A DNA stretch of 64,000 nt from NCBI GenBank assembly GCA_017503325.1, contig JAFVTI010000042.1:1-64000 (forward strand), given 5' to 3'. Below, one piece after another: positions 9,784-18,787 of this stretch; the first letter of the stretch is position 1; every line of letters starts with the position of its first letter. Origin of the DNA: Clostridia bacterium (GTDB lineage Bacteria; Bacillota; Clostridia; Oscillospirales; CAG-272). The notes under the pieces were generated by a model. It was not told where the DNA came from, made no database searches, and saw only the letters and a program-made list of their open reading frames with translations. The position numbers were made by a program, and so were the translations under genes.

Positions 9784-10731
9784 TTACGTACCTACCTTCG
9801 AAAGCATTCTCTTTACAAGTGAGTTTGCGCCAACCATGATTACGAACAGGATTACCGCGATTGCCGAGGAATAACCCATCTCAAATCTCATACCACCGTA
9901 GTCATTGAGGTGATGCATGATGGTGTGCGCTGCGTAGTTAACTGAGGGGAATCCGCACAGTGCGTCAACGACGCCGCCGAAGCCGAACGCACCGGTGATC
10001 GCCATGACCGCACCGAACATCAGCTGCGGCTTCATGTTAGGCAGCGTGATGTAGTACAGCTCCTGCCAACGGTTCTTGATGCCGTCGACCGCGCCTGCCT
10101 CAAACTGAGCTCTGTCGATACCCTGAAGACCTGCGATGAATGCAAGGAACGAGGTACCGAGCGAGATCCAGAGTGCAACGATGATACACAAGGGCATTAC
10201 CCATTTTTCATCCTTGAAGAACGCGATCTCCTTGGTGATAATACCAAGCTTGAGCAGTGTTGCGTTTGCCCAACCGTAGGAGTCTGCCGCAAAAAGCGTA
10301 CCCCAAATCAAGTAAACGTTACCACCGATGGAGGGTGCATAGAATACCAGAGTAACAAGTGCTCTGATTCTGGGAGGCAGCTCGTTGATGAACCACGCCA
10401 CCAGGAAGGACATCAGGTAGGATACAGGTCCTACGATGATTGCAAAGATCAACGTGTTCTTGCAGGCAATGAGGAAGATATCGTCATCAAAGAACAACGA
10501 AATGTAGTTGTCCAGGAATACGAAATTCGGCCATTCCAGCAAGTTAAAGTCTGTAAAGCTGACTACGATGGAAAGGATAACCGGCATTACAGTGAACATT
10601 GCGAAGAGGATCATATAAGGTGCGACCATGAAGTACGCGACCTTATTACGTACCATCTCTTTCAAGATCCACTGAGTCTTGGTAAGGTCCTTACGAGTGC
10701 CAGCTTTTTTGGTTGCTGTTTTCTTAGACAT
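9784..10731 (-). CDS. Carbohydrate ABC transporter permease, MalF type (first pair)
   Basis: This is a membrane subunit of a CUT1-type sugar importer. The 315-residue protein has a Lys/Thr-rich N-terminus, a first helix near 31-58, and an EAA loop near 210-232 (FEAGAVDGIKNRWQE, then ITLP). AAAAGGAG lies before the ATG. It follows the solute-binding protein gene by 42 nt and is followed directly by its MalG-type partner. The sugar cannot be told from the sequence. Confidence 0.92.
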   Translation of the reverse strand: MSKKTATKKAGTRKDLTKTQWILKEMVRNKVAYFMVAPYMILFAMFTVMPVILSIVVSFTDFNLLEWPNFVFLDNYISLFFDDDIFLIACKNTLIFAIIVGPVSYLMSFLVAWFINELPPRIRALVTLVFYAPSIGGNVYLIWGTLFAADSYGWANATLLKLGIITKEIAFFKDEKWVMPLCIIVALWISLGTSFLAFIAGLQGIDRAQFEAGAVDGIKNRWQELYYITLPNMKPQLMFGAVMAITGAFGFGGVVDALCGFPSVNYAAHTIMHHLNDYGGMRFEMGYSSAIAVILFVIMVGANSLVKRMLSKVGT

Positions 10732-10773
10732 TTACTCTAATCTCCTTTTCTGATCTTTTTTGATGGTACTTTA

Positions 10774-13700
10774 TTATTGATAGGATTCCAGAGCGGCGGA
10801 AGCGTCGCCAAGGAAGTCCGCCAGGCAGTATGCAACAAGCTCGGGAGTCTCTGCGTACTGGTATACCTGGTATGCATAGCAAGGATTGGTGGGATCGGTC
10901 TTGATTGCCTCGAACTGAGCAAGGATCTGCTCCTCGGTATTCAGCTCGTAAGCAACCTTCAAGAAGGTCTCGGCAGCGGTTGCAAGGTCCGCAATGTTCT
11001 CACGCTGGATCGCGTCTCTTGCGGAATCAATTTCCTCTGCATACTTGCCTGCGGTGTCAAGCTCCTCGAACTGAGCCAGCAACTGCTCGCTCTGCTCCAG
11101 ACGCTTGGAGGCCAGAGTCTCGTCTACCTCAAGGGTCTCCAGTCCGAATTCCTTACGCTTTCTGGTGATCTCCTTATTTATAGTAGTAATGTAACTCATC
11201 AGAGCCTCAGAGGGGTTCATGTTGTCGTTATAAGCAGCCAGGAATGCAAACTCAGCGTAACGGCCGAGAATGTAAGAGCCGGGATAGTTGGGCACGGATG
11301 CCAGGTCCTCAAACTGTGCCTGGATCTGCTTGAGCTCAGCGGTGGTCCAGGGCAGCTCCTCAAGAGCTTCTCTGTTCGCAGTATTGTACTTTGCTGCGGG
11401 ACCGATGATCGCTACCATTTCATTGGAGTATTCCTGCTGACAATCGGAGCCGGTGAACCATCTGATGAAGTTCCATGCGCCGGTCTCATCGCTGCAGCCC
11501 TTGACGATAACGCTTGCAGCAACAGAGGATACGGTCTGTCTGTTGATGTAGGTGGTACCGTCTTCATTGGTGCGGATCGTACCGGGCATCGGATAGAACT
11601 TCCAAAGGCCCTCGATTTCGGTTGCGAATACCTTGAGCTGGTTGTACATACCGACGTAGTCCGAGATCAGGATAGGCATTTCACCGGTTCTGAAACGGTT
11701 TGCTGCGTCGTAGGTGTAGGGGAAGTTATACTGTGTAAACATGTTACACATCTTTTCAAAGGAGGTCAGACCCTTCTTGGAGTCCAGGTTGATTCTCATA
11801 CCGCCGTCGGCATACAGGTCGCCGCCTGCCTGATACAGGTAAACGCTGTAGTCGGTGGAAAGACCGATCAGCATGTTATTTGCCTGCAGGTCGGGGATGG
11901 CTGCCAGGATGTCGTCCCAGGTCTCGGGAACGGGGATGTTCAGCTCAGCCAGGATGTCCTCACGAACGAACATCATGGTAAAGCCCTGTGCCTCGGGAAG
12001 TGCGTAATAGTGCATATCACCGTCGGGGTTCTCTACACCAAGCACCAGCATTGCTGCTTCGTTGAAGTGGCTGATGGTGTCTTCCCACTCGGTGTTTGCA
12101 CTCAGGAAGCCGTCCTTGACCTTCTGCTCACCGACTGCGTCTGCGATCTCGTCAACGGGAAGCAGAGCGGAACGGATTGCGTAGTTGATGACGTCGCCCT
12201 GGCCAAGGCCGAGGTAAACGTCAGGGCCTTCGCCTGCAAGGATGGAAGGCAGCAGCGTACCGCCGGCAACCAGCTTGAGGTCTACTGCAGTACCGCCGAT
12301 ATATTCACCCTTAGGATTGGTGGTTTCGTTGGGAGAGAAATCGTTGTTGATCAGGTTTCTGATAACCTGAGACTGGTCACGACCGGAAGCCAGCCATACC
12401 TCAACGGCATCCTCATCCGCCACGACGGACATGGAGCCCATGCTGTTGTAGTCACGGAAGAAGGACATGACAAAGCTCTTGATCTCGTGCCATGCAGACT
12501 GGAAGATATTTGCGTTTGCCTTTACCTTATAGTTATAATCGGAAGAATCTGCACCGAACTGCTCGCTGCCGCGGATGACCATGTAGTCAACCTCAAGAGG
12601 CTGCGTCTTTGCGCTGGACAGGAATGTACCCAGCGTACCGATGTAAGCCTTGAGCTGCTCCAGGTTCTTTGCGATCTCATCCTCGTCGGTACCCATATCG
12701 TGCAGCAGCTGTGCTACCTTCTGCAGAGTACCTACGTTGGAGGACTTCTGTCCTGCCATGTTGGTCAGTCTTTCTGCGATGGATACACCGTACTTCTCGG
12801 GGTTGTCGTTGTCAAGTCTACGGGACTGAACGACCATATCGACCAGAACGTCGGGCATAACGCGGGAGAAGCTGTAATCGCTGTATTCGTCGGGGGTGGT
12901 ACCGGTCAGCTTGATGATCTCGAGGTAGTCATCGTTGATGATGTCCAGGATCTCCTCAACCTCACGGACGATATCGCCCATGGTACCAAGGGTAACCTCA
13001 AGGCGCAGCGTATAGGTGGTGTTACCCGCCAGGTAGACCGCGTATTCCTTGATGTCGCCGTTTTCATCCAGCTGGTCGGATGCAAGACCGGTGGTCTGCC
13101 AGTTGGAGTCATAATTATACTGAAGTCTTTCAGCCTCTGCAAAGGGTGCGCCGTTGTAGTAGCCGGCCTCACCTGCTGCAAGACCCTGGCTGTACAGCTG
13201 CAGCGAACGGCAAACGAACATACCGTCCAGCACGCTCTGTCTGAAGCGGGTCACGATATCGTACATCCCCGCACCGTTCTCAGTGGTGGTGAAGGTGAAT
13301 TCGATCCACTGACCTGCGGTCTGCCACTTTGCGCCGCCCACGGTGTTGAGCATGACGCGGGTGGTGTCTGCGGGGGAGGTCACGGCACTGGTTCTGTCCT
13401 CGATCGCGTAAATGGTCTTGGAGGACATATTGTTCATGTGCTCAGCCTCAAGCTTGATCTCATCCGAGCCTGCGCCCAGCGTGCCCAGCTTACTCTTCAG
13501 ATCCGCGATATAATCCTCATAGGAGGTAACCTCGGCTGCGGGGCACAGCGTGATCGACTTGATGACCATAGGCTCGTTCTGGCCCTGAATGGTCAGCTTG
13601 TTCTCGCCTTCCTCAAGGTAGAACTCGTACTCGCCGGTGTAGTAGCCGGAGGAGTCACGAAGGCTGTAGGTGATCCACTCGGGAGCCTGGATCGCGGTGG

Positions 13701-14529
13701 GACGCAGCTCGTTCTGCTCTACGTCCTCCTTGAAGAAGCGAATGCCCTTCTCATCCACAAAGGCACTGTTGGCCTCGGTCCAGACCTCGGGGAATTCAAC
13801 GGTTGCGTACACGTTGTATTCGGTGCTGATCTTGCCGAAGAGGTTCTTCACGACCTCTTCCTTAAGTACCCAGCCGGCAGTCAGGCCTGCAGCCTCTGCC
13901 TCAGCAGCAAAAGCCTGGAGCTCACTGCGGATATCGCCGGGCAGGTCGCTCTCGGCCACGTCAGAGACCGCACCCGCAACGCTGTCCAGAGAGCCTACCA
14001 GATACAGGCCCTCGAGATACTCGCTGGTCCAGGTCTTGGAGAGCGTCAGATAACGCGCCTCGCCGAAAGGAACCTTGTCATTGATCTTAAATACACGCTC
14101 GATGGACGCAGCCTTACCGATCACGGGATAGTACTCGATCTTGATCGCGTACTTCGCGCTCTCGGGAACGATAACGGTCCAGGAGACTTCGCCCTCGGAC
14201 GAGGTATACAGGCCTTCGGCTACGCCGTCCTTATCCTTGTCCGCAAGTCTTACGTCTTCTGCGCCGTCAGCGGTGATATAGCCGTCGGTCGCATCAATCG
14301 TAATGGTCTGCGTTGCCTTTTTGTAGGCTTCGCCCGAATACTTTGCACTGTATTCGCCATACGAAATCGCGTTCAGAAGCTCTTTGATTTCAGCCAGAGT
14401 ATCGTTTGTTTCCTCTGAAGTGACCGATTCCTGATCATCCGCAGCAAAGGTTGCCACGGTTCCGCCACCAACCAGGAAGGTCAAAGCCAAAATCAAAGCC
14501 ATAAGCTTAGTAAATTTCGCTTTTCCCAT
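10774..14529 (-). CDS. Modular extracellular solute-binding protein, sugar ABC type
   Basis: This is the substrate-capture protein of the transport operon. I start it at 14529 because AGGAGG lies 7 nt upstream; an in-frame ATG 18 nt earlier lacks such a site. The 1251 residues are about three times the usual length for family-1 binding proteins. A signal peptide (about 1-29) has no lipobox cysteine. Two beta-rich modules follow: one about 30-340, and one starting near 360 with EIKLEAEHM, which resembles the opening of CBM6/35-type carbohydrate-binding modules. A helical linker follows, then the binding-protein core at about 700-1110 (LLPSILAGEGPDVYLG, ETWDDILAAIP, WNFIRWFTGSD). The tail (about 1110-1251) is helical. 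It is the first gene of the operon. The core assignment is firm; the CBM assignment is inference. Confidence 0.88.
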   Translation of the reverse strand: MGKAKFTKLMALILALTFLVGGGTVATFAADDQESVTSEETNDTLAEIKELLNAISYGEYSAKYSGEAYKKATQTITIDATDGYITADGAEDVRLADKDKDGVAEGLYTSSEGEVSWTVIVPESAKYAIKIEYYPVIGKAASIERVFKINDKVPFGEARYLTLSKTWTSEYLEGLYLVGSLDSVAGAVSDVAESDLPGDIRSELQAFAAEAEAAGLTAGWVLKEEVVKNLFGKISTEYNVYATVEFPEVWTEANSAFVDEKGIRFFKEDVEQNELRPTAIQAPEWITYSLRDSSGYYTGEYEFYLEEGENKLTIQGQNEPMVIKSITLCPAAEVTSYEDYIADLKSKLGTLGAGSDEIKLEAEHMNNMSSKTIYAIEDRTSAVTSPADTTRVMLNTVGGAKWQTAGQWIEFTFTTTENGAGMYDIVTRFRQSVLDGMFVCRSLQLYSQGLAAGEAGYYNGAPFAEAERLQYNYDSNWQTTGLASDQLDENGDIKEYAVYLAGNTTYTLRLEVTLGTMGDIVREVEEILDIINDDYLEIIKLTGTTPDEYSDYSFSRVMPDVLVDMVVQSRRLDNDNPEKYGVSIAERLTNMAGQKSSNVGTLQKVAQLLHDMGTDEDEIAKNLEQLKAYIGTLGTFLSSAKTQPLEVDYMVIRGSEQFGADSSDYNYKVKANANIFQSAWHEIKSFVMSFFRDYNSMGSMSVVADEDAVEVWLASGRDQSQVIRNLINNDFSPNETTNPKGEYIGGTAVDLKLVAGGTLLPSILAGEGPDVYLGLGQGDVINYAIRSALLPVDEIADAVGEQKVKDGFLSANTEWEDTISHFNEAAMLVLGVENPDGDMHYYALPEAQGFTMMFVREDILAELNIPVPETWDDILAAIPDLQANNMLIGLSTDYSVYLYQAGGDLYADGGMRINLDSKKGLTSFEKMCNMFTQYNFPYTYDAANRFRTGEMPILISDYVGMYNQLKVFATEIEGLWKFYPMPGTIRTNEDGTTYINRQTVSSVAASVIVKGCSDETGAWNFIRWFTGSDCQQEYSNEMVAIIGPAAKYNTANREALEELPWTTAELKQIQAQFEDLASVPNYPGSYILGRYAEFAFLAAYNDNMNPSEALMSYITTINKEITRKRKEFGLETLEVDETLASKRLEQSEQLLAQFEELDTAGKYAEEIDSARDAIQRENIADLATAAETFLKVAYELNTEEQILAQFEAIKTDPTNPCYAYQVYQYAETPELVAYCLADFLGDASAALESYQ

Positions 14530-14977
14530 AAAATTTCCTCCTACCAAGATTTTCTGTGAGTTGCCGATATGAGAATTCGGCTCACATTAGGGATACGGTG
14601 CTTGCCAATAATACCATGCACTGCGGGCAGAATCCGCACTCGCGGGACTCCGCTTGCGCGGAAATTGCCCGGCTGTTCCTTGCATTTGCGTGACGTGGCG
14701 CATCACGCGCGCGCATGGGAACTGACCAAGCATCCGTTTCGGAGTGCCTTGTTTACACTCCCGACTTATCCGCAGGGAGTAATACGCACAGCTGCGTACC
14801 AAAACCCTTGCAAACAGCCCGTGGCATCAGCATTATTGCTATGCAATTGTCTTCGACGGATTTCAGCCGTCGTTTTAGATTTTCACGCCGACAATTCTTT
14901 CATCAAATATATCGACGGTCAAAAATAAGGCCATTGCAAGCAACCCGGAACGGTCCGCAAAATGCCCTAATATTGAT
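14530..14977 (-). promoter_or_regulatory. Long 5' leader of the sugar-transport operon
   Basis: The promoter at 14984-15012 predicts a transcript start near 14977, leaving a leader of about 450 nt before the binding-protein ATG at 14529. The leader can form several hairpins, for example CGACGG with CCGTCG and GGAGTG with CACTCC. I do not recognise a known riboswitch or T-box. No convincing ORF of its own is seen. A regulatory role is inferred from length and structure only. Confidence 0.45.
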
Positions 14978-14983
14978 GCGTTT

Positions 14984-15012
14984 ATTATATAACAAAGGCG
15001 GTTTTCTGTCAA
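14984..15012 (-). promoter_or_regulatory. Consensus sigma-A promoter for the sugar-transport operon
   Basis: On the minus strand TTGACA and TATAAT are separated by exactly 17 nt, a perfect match to the consensus. It points toward the solute-binding protein gene. Confidence 0.8.
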
Positions 15013-15545
15013 GCGAGTTTCAGGCCGCGTTCACCCCTTGCACACATAATTATTATATGTTTTTCACGTTCACGGTTTGTTCACACATTCATATTTTCGG
15101 ATTTTCCAAACATTCCGTCATTCCTGCATAACCTTTCATTTTGGCGATTGTAATTCTTATTTACTCAATTTTTACTAATATTCGCCGCTCTAAGCCTACT
15201 TGACGCTGATTTTTGTGCATTATTCACGACCTGATATGTCGCACTATGTGGAATTGTAATTTTTATTTACCCTTTCAAAAAAGGTGTTTATTCATTTTTT
15301 ATGCATTTTTTAATTTTTTTCTTTGTAACACTTGCACAAATTCGAGGCCTGATTTTTTACGTCTTGACATTTTGCACAAATTTGAAATAACCACCTTCTC
15401 TTCACCACCTTATTTCTCCTTTTTCGCCCTCTATTTCCCTGTTTTCTTTCATATTTTCCTTTTATTCCCATTTATTTCTTTATCGGTTTTTTCTGACTGC
15501 AAGCGCATCCCGTTCGATTTCTCTTCCTCTTTATACACTACCCTC
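15013..15545. other. AT-rich, pyrimidine-rich divergent spacer
   Basis: No gene is seen between the divergent promoters. The plus strand is T/C-rich from about 15280 to 15545. Two pairs of direct repeats stand out: TTGCACAAATTCGA at 15332 with TTGCACAAATTTGA at 15372 (40 nt apart), and ATTGTAATTCTTATTTAC near 15147 with ATTGTAATTTTTATTTAC near 15253. They could be protein-binding sites; this is not shown. Confidence 0.5.
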
Positions 15546-15574
15546 TTGCACTTTTCGACGCAATGTGATATACT
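15546..15574 (+). promoter_or_regulatory. Sigma-A promoter of the RlmI-type methyltransferase gene
   Basis: TTGCAC and TATACT are separated by 17 nt, with TGTGA just before the -10 box. The predicted start is near 15581, giving a leader of about 23 nt that contains the CGGAGG ribosome site. Confidence 0.75.
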
Positions 15575-15603
15575 ACCGAATAGAAAACACCTCGGAGGTT
15601 TGT

Positions 15604-16833
15604 ATGCTTTCTGCACTTTCCAAGATCACAATTACCGAAAAAGGCGCAAAAATGCTGCGCGGCGGACACGTTTGGGTGTTCGCAGACGAGATCGTCTCGA
15701 TCGACCGCCCCGTCAATGACGGTGATATCGCCTACGTCTACTCCCCCAAGGGGCGCTATCTGGGTGCGGGCTTTTATAACAGCGCATCCAAGATCCGCGT
15801 GCGCATCCTCTCGCGCAATGCCAACGATACCTTTGATCAGAAATTCTGGCAGCGACGCCTGGAATACGCGGTCTCCTACCGCAGAAGCGTCATGAAGGAC
15901 GACGATTTCAAGTGCTGCAGGCTGATCTTCGGCGAAGCTGATTCCTTCCCCGGCCTGACCGCGGACAGATTCAACAATCTCCTTGTGGTGCAAGCACTTT
16001 CGCTGGGCATCGATCGCGTAAAGCACATCCTGATCCCCACTTTGGTTGAGATTTTGCGCGGGATGGGAGAGGTCATCGACGGTGTTTATGAGAGAAACGA
16101 CGTCGCCATCCGTCAAAAGGAGGGCATGGAGGAATATACCGGCTGGTTCCCCGGCTTTTGCCCCGAATCCGACGCATCCGGCCTGACACAGATCACCGAA
16201 AACGGCATTGTTTACGACGTGGACGTCATCAACGGACAGAAAACCGGCTTTTTCTTAGACCAGAAGTACAACAGAGCCTCCATCCACGCCATCGCAAAGG
16301 GCAAGAGAGTGCTGGATTGCTTTACCCACACAGGCTCTTTTGCGCTCAACGCCGCTCTTGCGGGTGCAGAGCACGTGACCGCCGTGGATATTTCGGAGGA
16401 AGCCATCAGAATGACGCGCAAAAACGCACAAAATAACGGCCTTGAAGACAAAATGGACTTTGTTTGCCGCGACGTTTTCGAGCTTCTGACCGATATGGCT
16501 GACAAAAAGATCGCCTGCGATTACGATTTCATCATTCTCGACCCGCCCGCCTTCACCAAGAGTCGCGACACGCTCAAAAACGCCATCCGCGGCTACCGCG
16601 AGATCAATTCCAAGGCCATGAAGCTGCTGCCGCGCGGCGGTTACTTGGCCACCTGCTCCTGCTCGCACTTTATGACAGACACCTATTTTAAGCAAATGCT
16701 GCACAACGCAGCCGAGGATGCGGGCGTTTCCCTGCGGCAGATCGAGGCGCGTCAGCAATCCCCCGACCACCCGATTTTGTGGAATGTCCCCGAGACAGAT
16801 TACCTGAAATTCTACATTTTCCAGATTGTATAA
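15604..16833 (+). CDS. Class I SAM-dependent 23S rRNA methyltransferase, RlmI type
   Basis: It probably methylates a cytosine in 23S rRNA at C5, as RlmI does in Escherichia coli. The 409-residue protein has a PUA-like N-terminus (about 1-75, including RGGHVWVFADEI), a central region, and a Rossmann methyltransferase domain from about 200 with the SAM loop VLDCFTHTGSFALNAA. The catalytic motifs are ILDPPAFTKSR and a PCxC-like ATCSCSHF, where the second Cys is expected to attack the base. I place the start at 15604, preceded by CGGAGG; an in-frame ATA/ATG-type start 39 nt upstream would overlap the -10 box and lacks a site. It is a single-gene unit ended by the hairpin at 16911-16946. Confidence 0.88.
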   Translation: MLSALSKITITEKGAKMLRGGHVWVFADEIVSIDRPVNDGDIAYVYSPKGRYLGAGFYNSASKIRVRILSRNANDTFDQKFWQRRLEYAVSYRRSVMKDDDFKCCRLIFGEADSFPGLTADRFNNLLVVQALSLGIDRVKHILIPTLVEILRGMGEVIDGVYERNDVAIRQKEGMEEYTGWFPGFCPESDASGLTQITENGIVYDVDVINGQKTGFFLDQKYNRASIHAIAKGKRVLDCFTHTGSFALNAALAGAEHVTAVDISEEAIRMTRKNAQNNGLEDKMDFVCRDVFELLTDMADKKIACDYDFIILDPPAFTKSRDTLKNAIRGYREINSKAMKLLPRGGYLATCSCSHFMTDTYFKQMLHNAAEDAGVSLRQIEARQQSPDHPILWNVPETDYLKFYIFQIV

Positions 16834-16910
16834 CGCATTGTTGTTTATATTTTAACTAATAATTAAGTTTTATGCCGCCATATGGCCAATTCACGAATCG
16901 CCCGGCATAA

Positions 16911-16946
16911 AAAAAGGAGTTGCTCACATGAGCAGCTCCTTTTTTA
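16911..16946. terminator. Bidirectional terminator
   Basis: The stem GGAGTTGCTC with GAGCAGCTCC and an ACAT loop has an A-run on one side and a T-run on the other. It can end both the methyltransferase gene (plus) and the ROK kinase gene (minus). Confidence 0.85.
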
Positions 16947-16960
16947 TTTACGCTATCAAA

Positions 16961-17920
16961 TTACAAACCCAATACCGCTGCACCAACAATGCCGGCATCG
17001 TTGCCCAGCTGCGCAATACGGATGTCGGTCAGTTTGACGATGCCGCCGCCATACTGCTCTTCTCTGACCTTGGGGATCAGCATATCCAAAAGGTACTGTC
17101 CCTCACCGGATACACCACCGCCCAGCGAAAGAACCTCGGGCTGGAAGATGTTGATCACGTTGCCAAGACCAAGTGCCAGATAATCGATATAGGCGTCAAC
17201 AACCTCCTTGGCAGCCTCGTCGCCCGCGCGAAGCGCGTCAAATGCGGTTCTGCCCGAGACCTTGCCCTTTTCTTCAACCAGCTTTGTCATCAGCGTCTCT
17301 CTGCCGCTCTGCTCGCATTCCTCGATCTTTTCACGGGTCATGCGGATCAGCGCAGTTGCAGAGCTGTAAGCCTCCCAGCAGCCCTTTCTGCCGCAGGAGC
17401 AAGGCACGCCGTCCTTGACGATGACGATATGGCCAAGCTCGGCACCTGCATAGTTAAAGCCGGAGTAGACCTTGTTATCAATGATGATACCGCCGCCAAC
17501 GCCGGTGCCCAGCGTGATCATAACAGAATTGGAGCTGCCCTTTGCCGCGCCTGCGATTGCTTCGCCCCAAGCTGCAGCATTGGCGTCATTTTCAATGTGG
17601 AATTCCTTTGCGGGGAAATCCTTGGCGATCAGATCGCAGATGGCAAACTTATGGAAAGGCAGATTGTTTGCGTACTCGACCACACCGGTATCGTGATTGC
17701 AGATGCCGGGAGAGGCAATACCGACAGAATCCACGTCTGCTACCGTAATGCCATAGTCAGCACAGATCTTGTGGCACAGCGCTGCAATGCTGGCCGCGAT
17801 CTGCTCTGCGGGACGCTGCGCCTCGGTGGGCACGCTTGCTTTGCACACAATGCGAAATTCGCTGTCAACGATTCCTGCGGCGATATTGGTTCCGCCAAGG
17901 TCAATACCTATTCTATACAT
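16961..17920 (-). CDS. ROK-family glucokinase-like sugar kinase
   Basis: It phosphorylates glucose or a related hexose with ATP in the cytoplasm, feeding glycolysis. The 319-residue protein has the normal family length. The ATP-binding loop is near 4-12 (IGIDLGGTN), the sugar site near 107-115 includes IENDANAAAWGEA, and the glycine-rich loop GTGVGGG follows. The ROK zinc site appears as CSCGRKGCWEA near 173-183. It is a single gene with its own consensus promoter. Whether the natural substrate is glucose or an amino sugar cannot be told from the sequence. Confidence 0.9.
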   Translation of the reverse strand: MYRIGIDLGGTNIAAGIVDSEFRIVCKASVPTEAQRPAEQIAASIAALCHKICADYGITVADVDSVGIASPGICNHDTGVVEYANNLPFHKFAICDLIAKDFPAKEFHIENDANAAAWGEAIAGAAKGSSNSVMITLGTGVGGGIIIDNKVYSGFNYAGAELGHIVIVKDGVPCSCGRKGCWEAYSSATALIRMTREKIEECEQSGRETLMTKLVEEKGKVSGRTAFDALRAGDEAAKEVVDAYIDYLALGLGNVINIFQPEVLSLGGGVSGEGQYLLDMLIPKVREEQYGGGIVKLTDIRIAQLGNDAGIVGAAVLGL

Positions 17921-17973
17921 GAAAATATCCTCTCTTTTCCGGCATGCGCACGGGCATGCACGTTTCTTGTTTT

Positions 17974-18002
17974 ATTATACTAAAATCTTTGATTTTTGTC
18001 AA
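17974..18002 (-). promoter_or_regulatory. Consensus promoter of the ROK kinase gene
   Basis: TTGACA and TATAAT are separated by exactly 17 nt on the minus strand. The -35 box overlaps the TGA stop codon of the alpha/beta hydrolase gene, so the upstream operon reads straight into this promoter. Confidence 0.85.
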
Positions 18003-18787
18003 TGAGCCGCATAGACTTTTTGCAGATTTTTACACACGTCGGCCACAACCCCTTCAAACACGCAGCAGATGCGCTCCGTATCCTCGGGCGTATAGTAAAA
18101 ATGGCACGAGCCGGGCAAAAATTCGCATTTCGCATGCGGATTCTTTTCAAACGGCTTGATCGATCTGCGTCCCACCATCTCATCCTTATAGGATTGCAGC
18201 GCGATCATGGGCAGATCGTACGAGCCGATCCGTTTGCGCGTGTATCTTGCCAGCGCGCACACGTCTGCCAAGCGAGGGATGCTGGCAAGAATATCCCTGG
18301 CCCGGATATGCTGCACGTCAACACTGCAGCACGTACGTGCCGCAACGGTGCGGCGGTCATCGTACTGCGGATCTTGGCAGCTGATCAGTCGCCACGCCGT
18401 ATGCACGATGGGCGGCTCACACTTCGGATACAGTGCAGCTCCCAAAAACAGCATGGAAGAAATCTTATGCTCCAGCCCACATCTTACAGCTGCGTTGGCA
18501 GTGAGCAGACACCCCATGGAATGCGCTATGATGACCACGCGCTCATATAGCTCGCAGGCGCGTGCAAGCGCTTGCTCAACCTGCGCTTCCCATTTTGCAC
18601 GGTTGGAATGCTGCAGCTCATGCAGCGTTTGGCCGTGTCCGTCCAGCAGAAGGCTATAGAACGACCAATCCGCGGGAATATGGGACAACAATGCGTCAAA
18701 ATAATGCGGGCTGTCCAAAAAGCCATGCACCATCAGCACACATACGCGCGCCCCCGGCACTTCGAAAGAAAACGGAGCGTGGTTCAT
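17999..18787 (-). CDS. Alpha/beta hydrolase
   Basis: This is a 262-residue serine hydrolase of the alpha/beta fold. The N-terminal oxyanion region reads MVHGFLDSP (about 19-27). The nucleophile elbow is IAHSMGCLL, an AHSMG form of GxSxG. An acid and a His (GSCHFYYTPED near the C-terminus) complete a likely triad. There is no signal peptide, so it is probably cytoplasmic. It starts immediately after the stop of the Thr/Glu-repeat lipoprotein gene and is the last gene of that run. The substrate is unknown; an esterase or acylglycerol lipase activity is typical of the family. Confidence 0.8.
   Translation of the reverse strand: MNHAPFSFEVPGARVCVLMVHGFLDSPHYFDALLSHIPADWSFYSLLLDGHGQTLHELQHSNRAKWEAQVEQALARACELYERVVIIAHSMGCLLTANAAVRCGLEHKISSMLFLGAALYPKCEPPIVHTAWRLISCQDPQYDDRRTVAARTCCSVDVQHIRARDILASIPRLADVCALARYTRKRIGSYDLPMIALQSYKDEMVGRRSIKPFEKNPHAKCEFLPGSCHFYYTPEDTERICCVFEGVVADVCKNLQKVYAAH

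Noticed and set aside
10777..14418. A long plus-strand ORF opposite the solute-binding protein gene
   Set aside because: It is an antisense shadow, with no recognisable domain and no ribosome site.
14569..15719. Several short ORFs in the divergent spacer
   Set aside because: They overlap promoters or AT-rich DNA, lack ribosome sites and give no recognisable protein.
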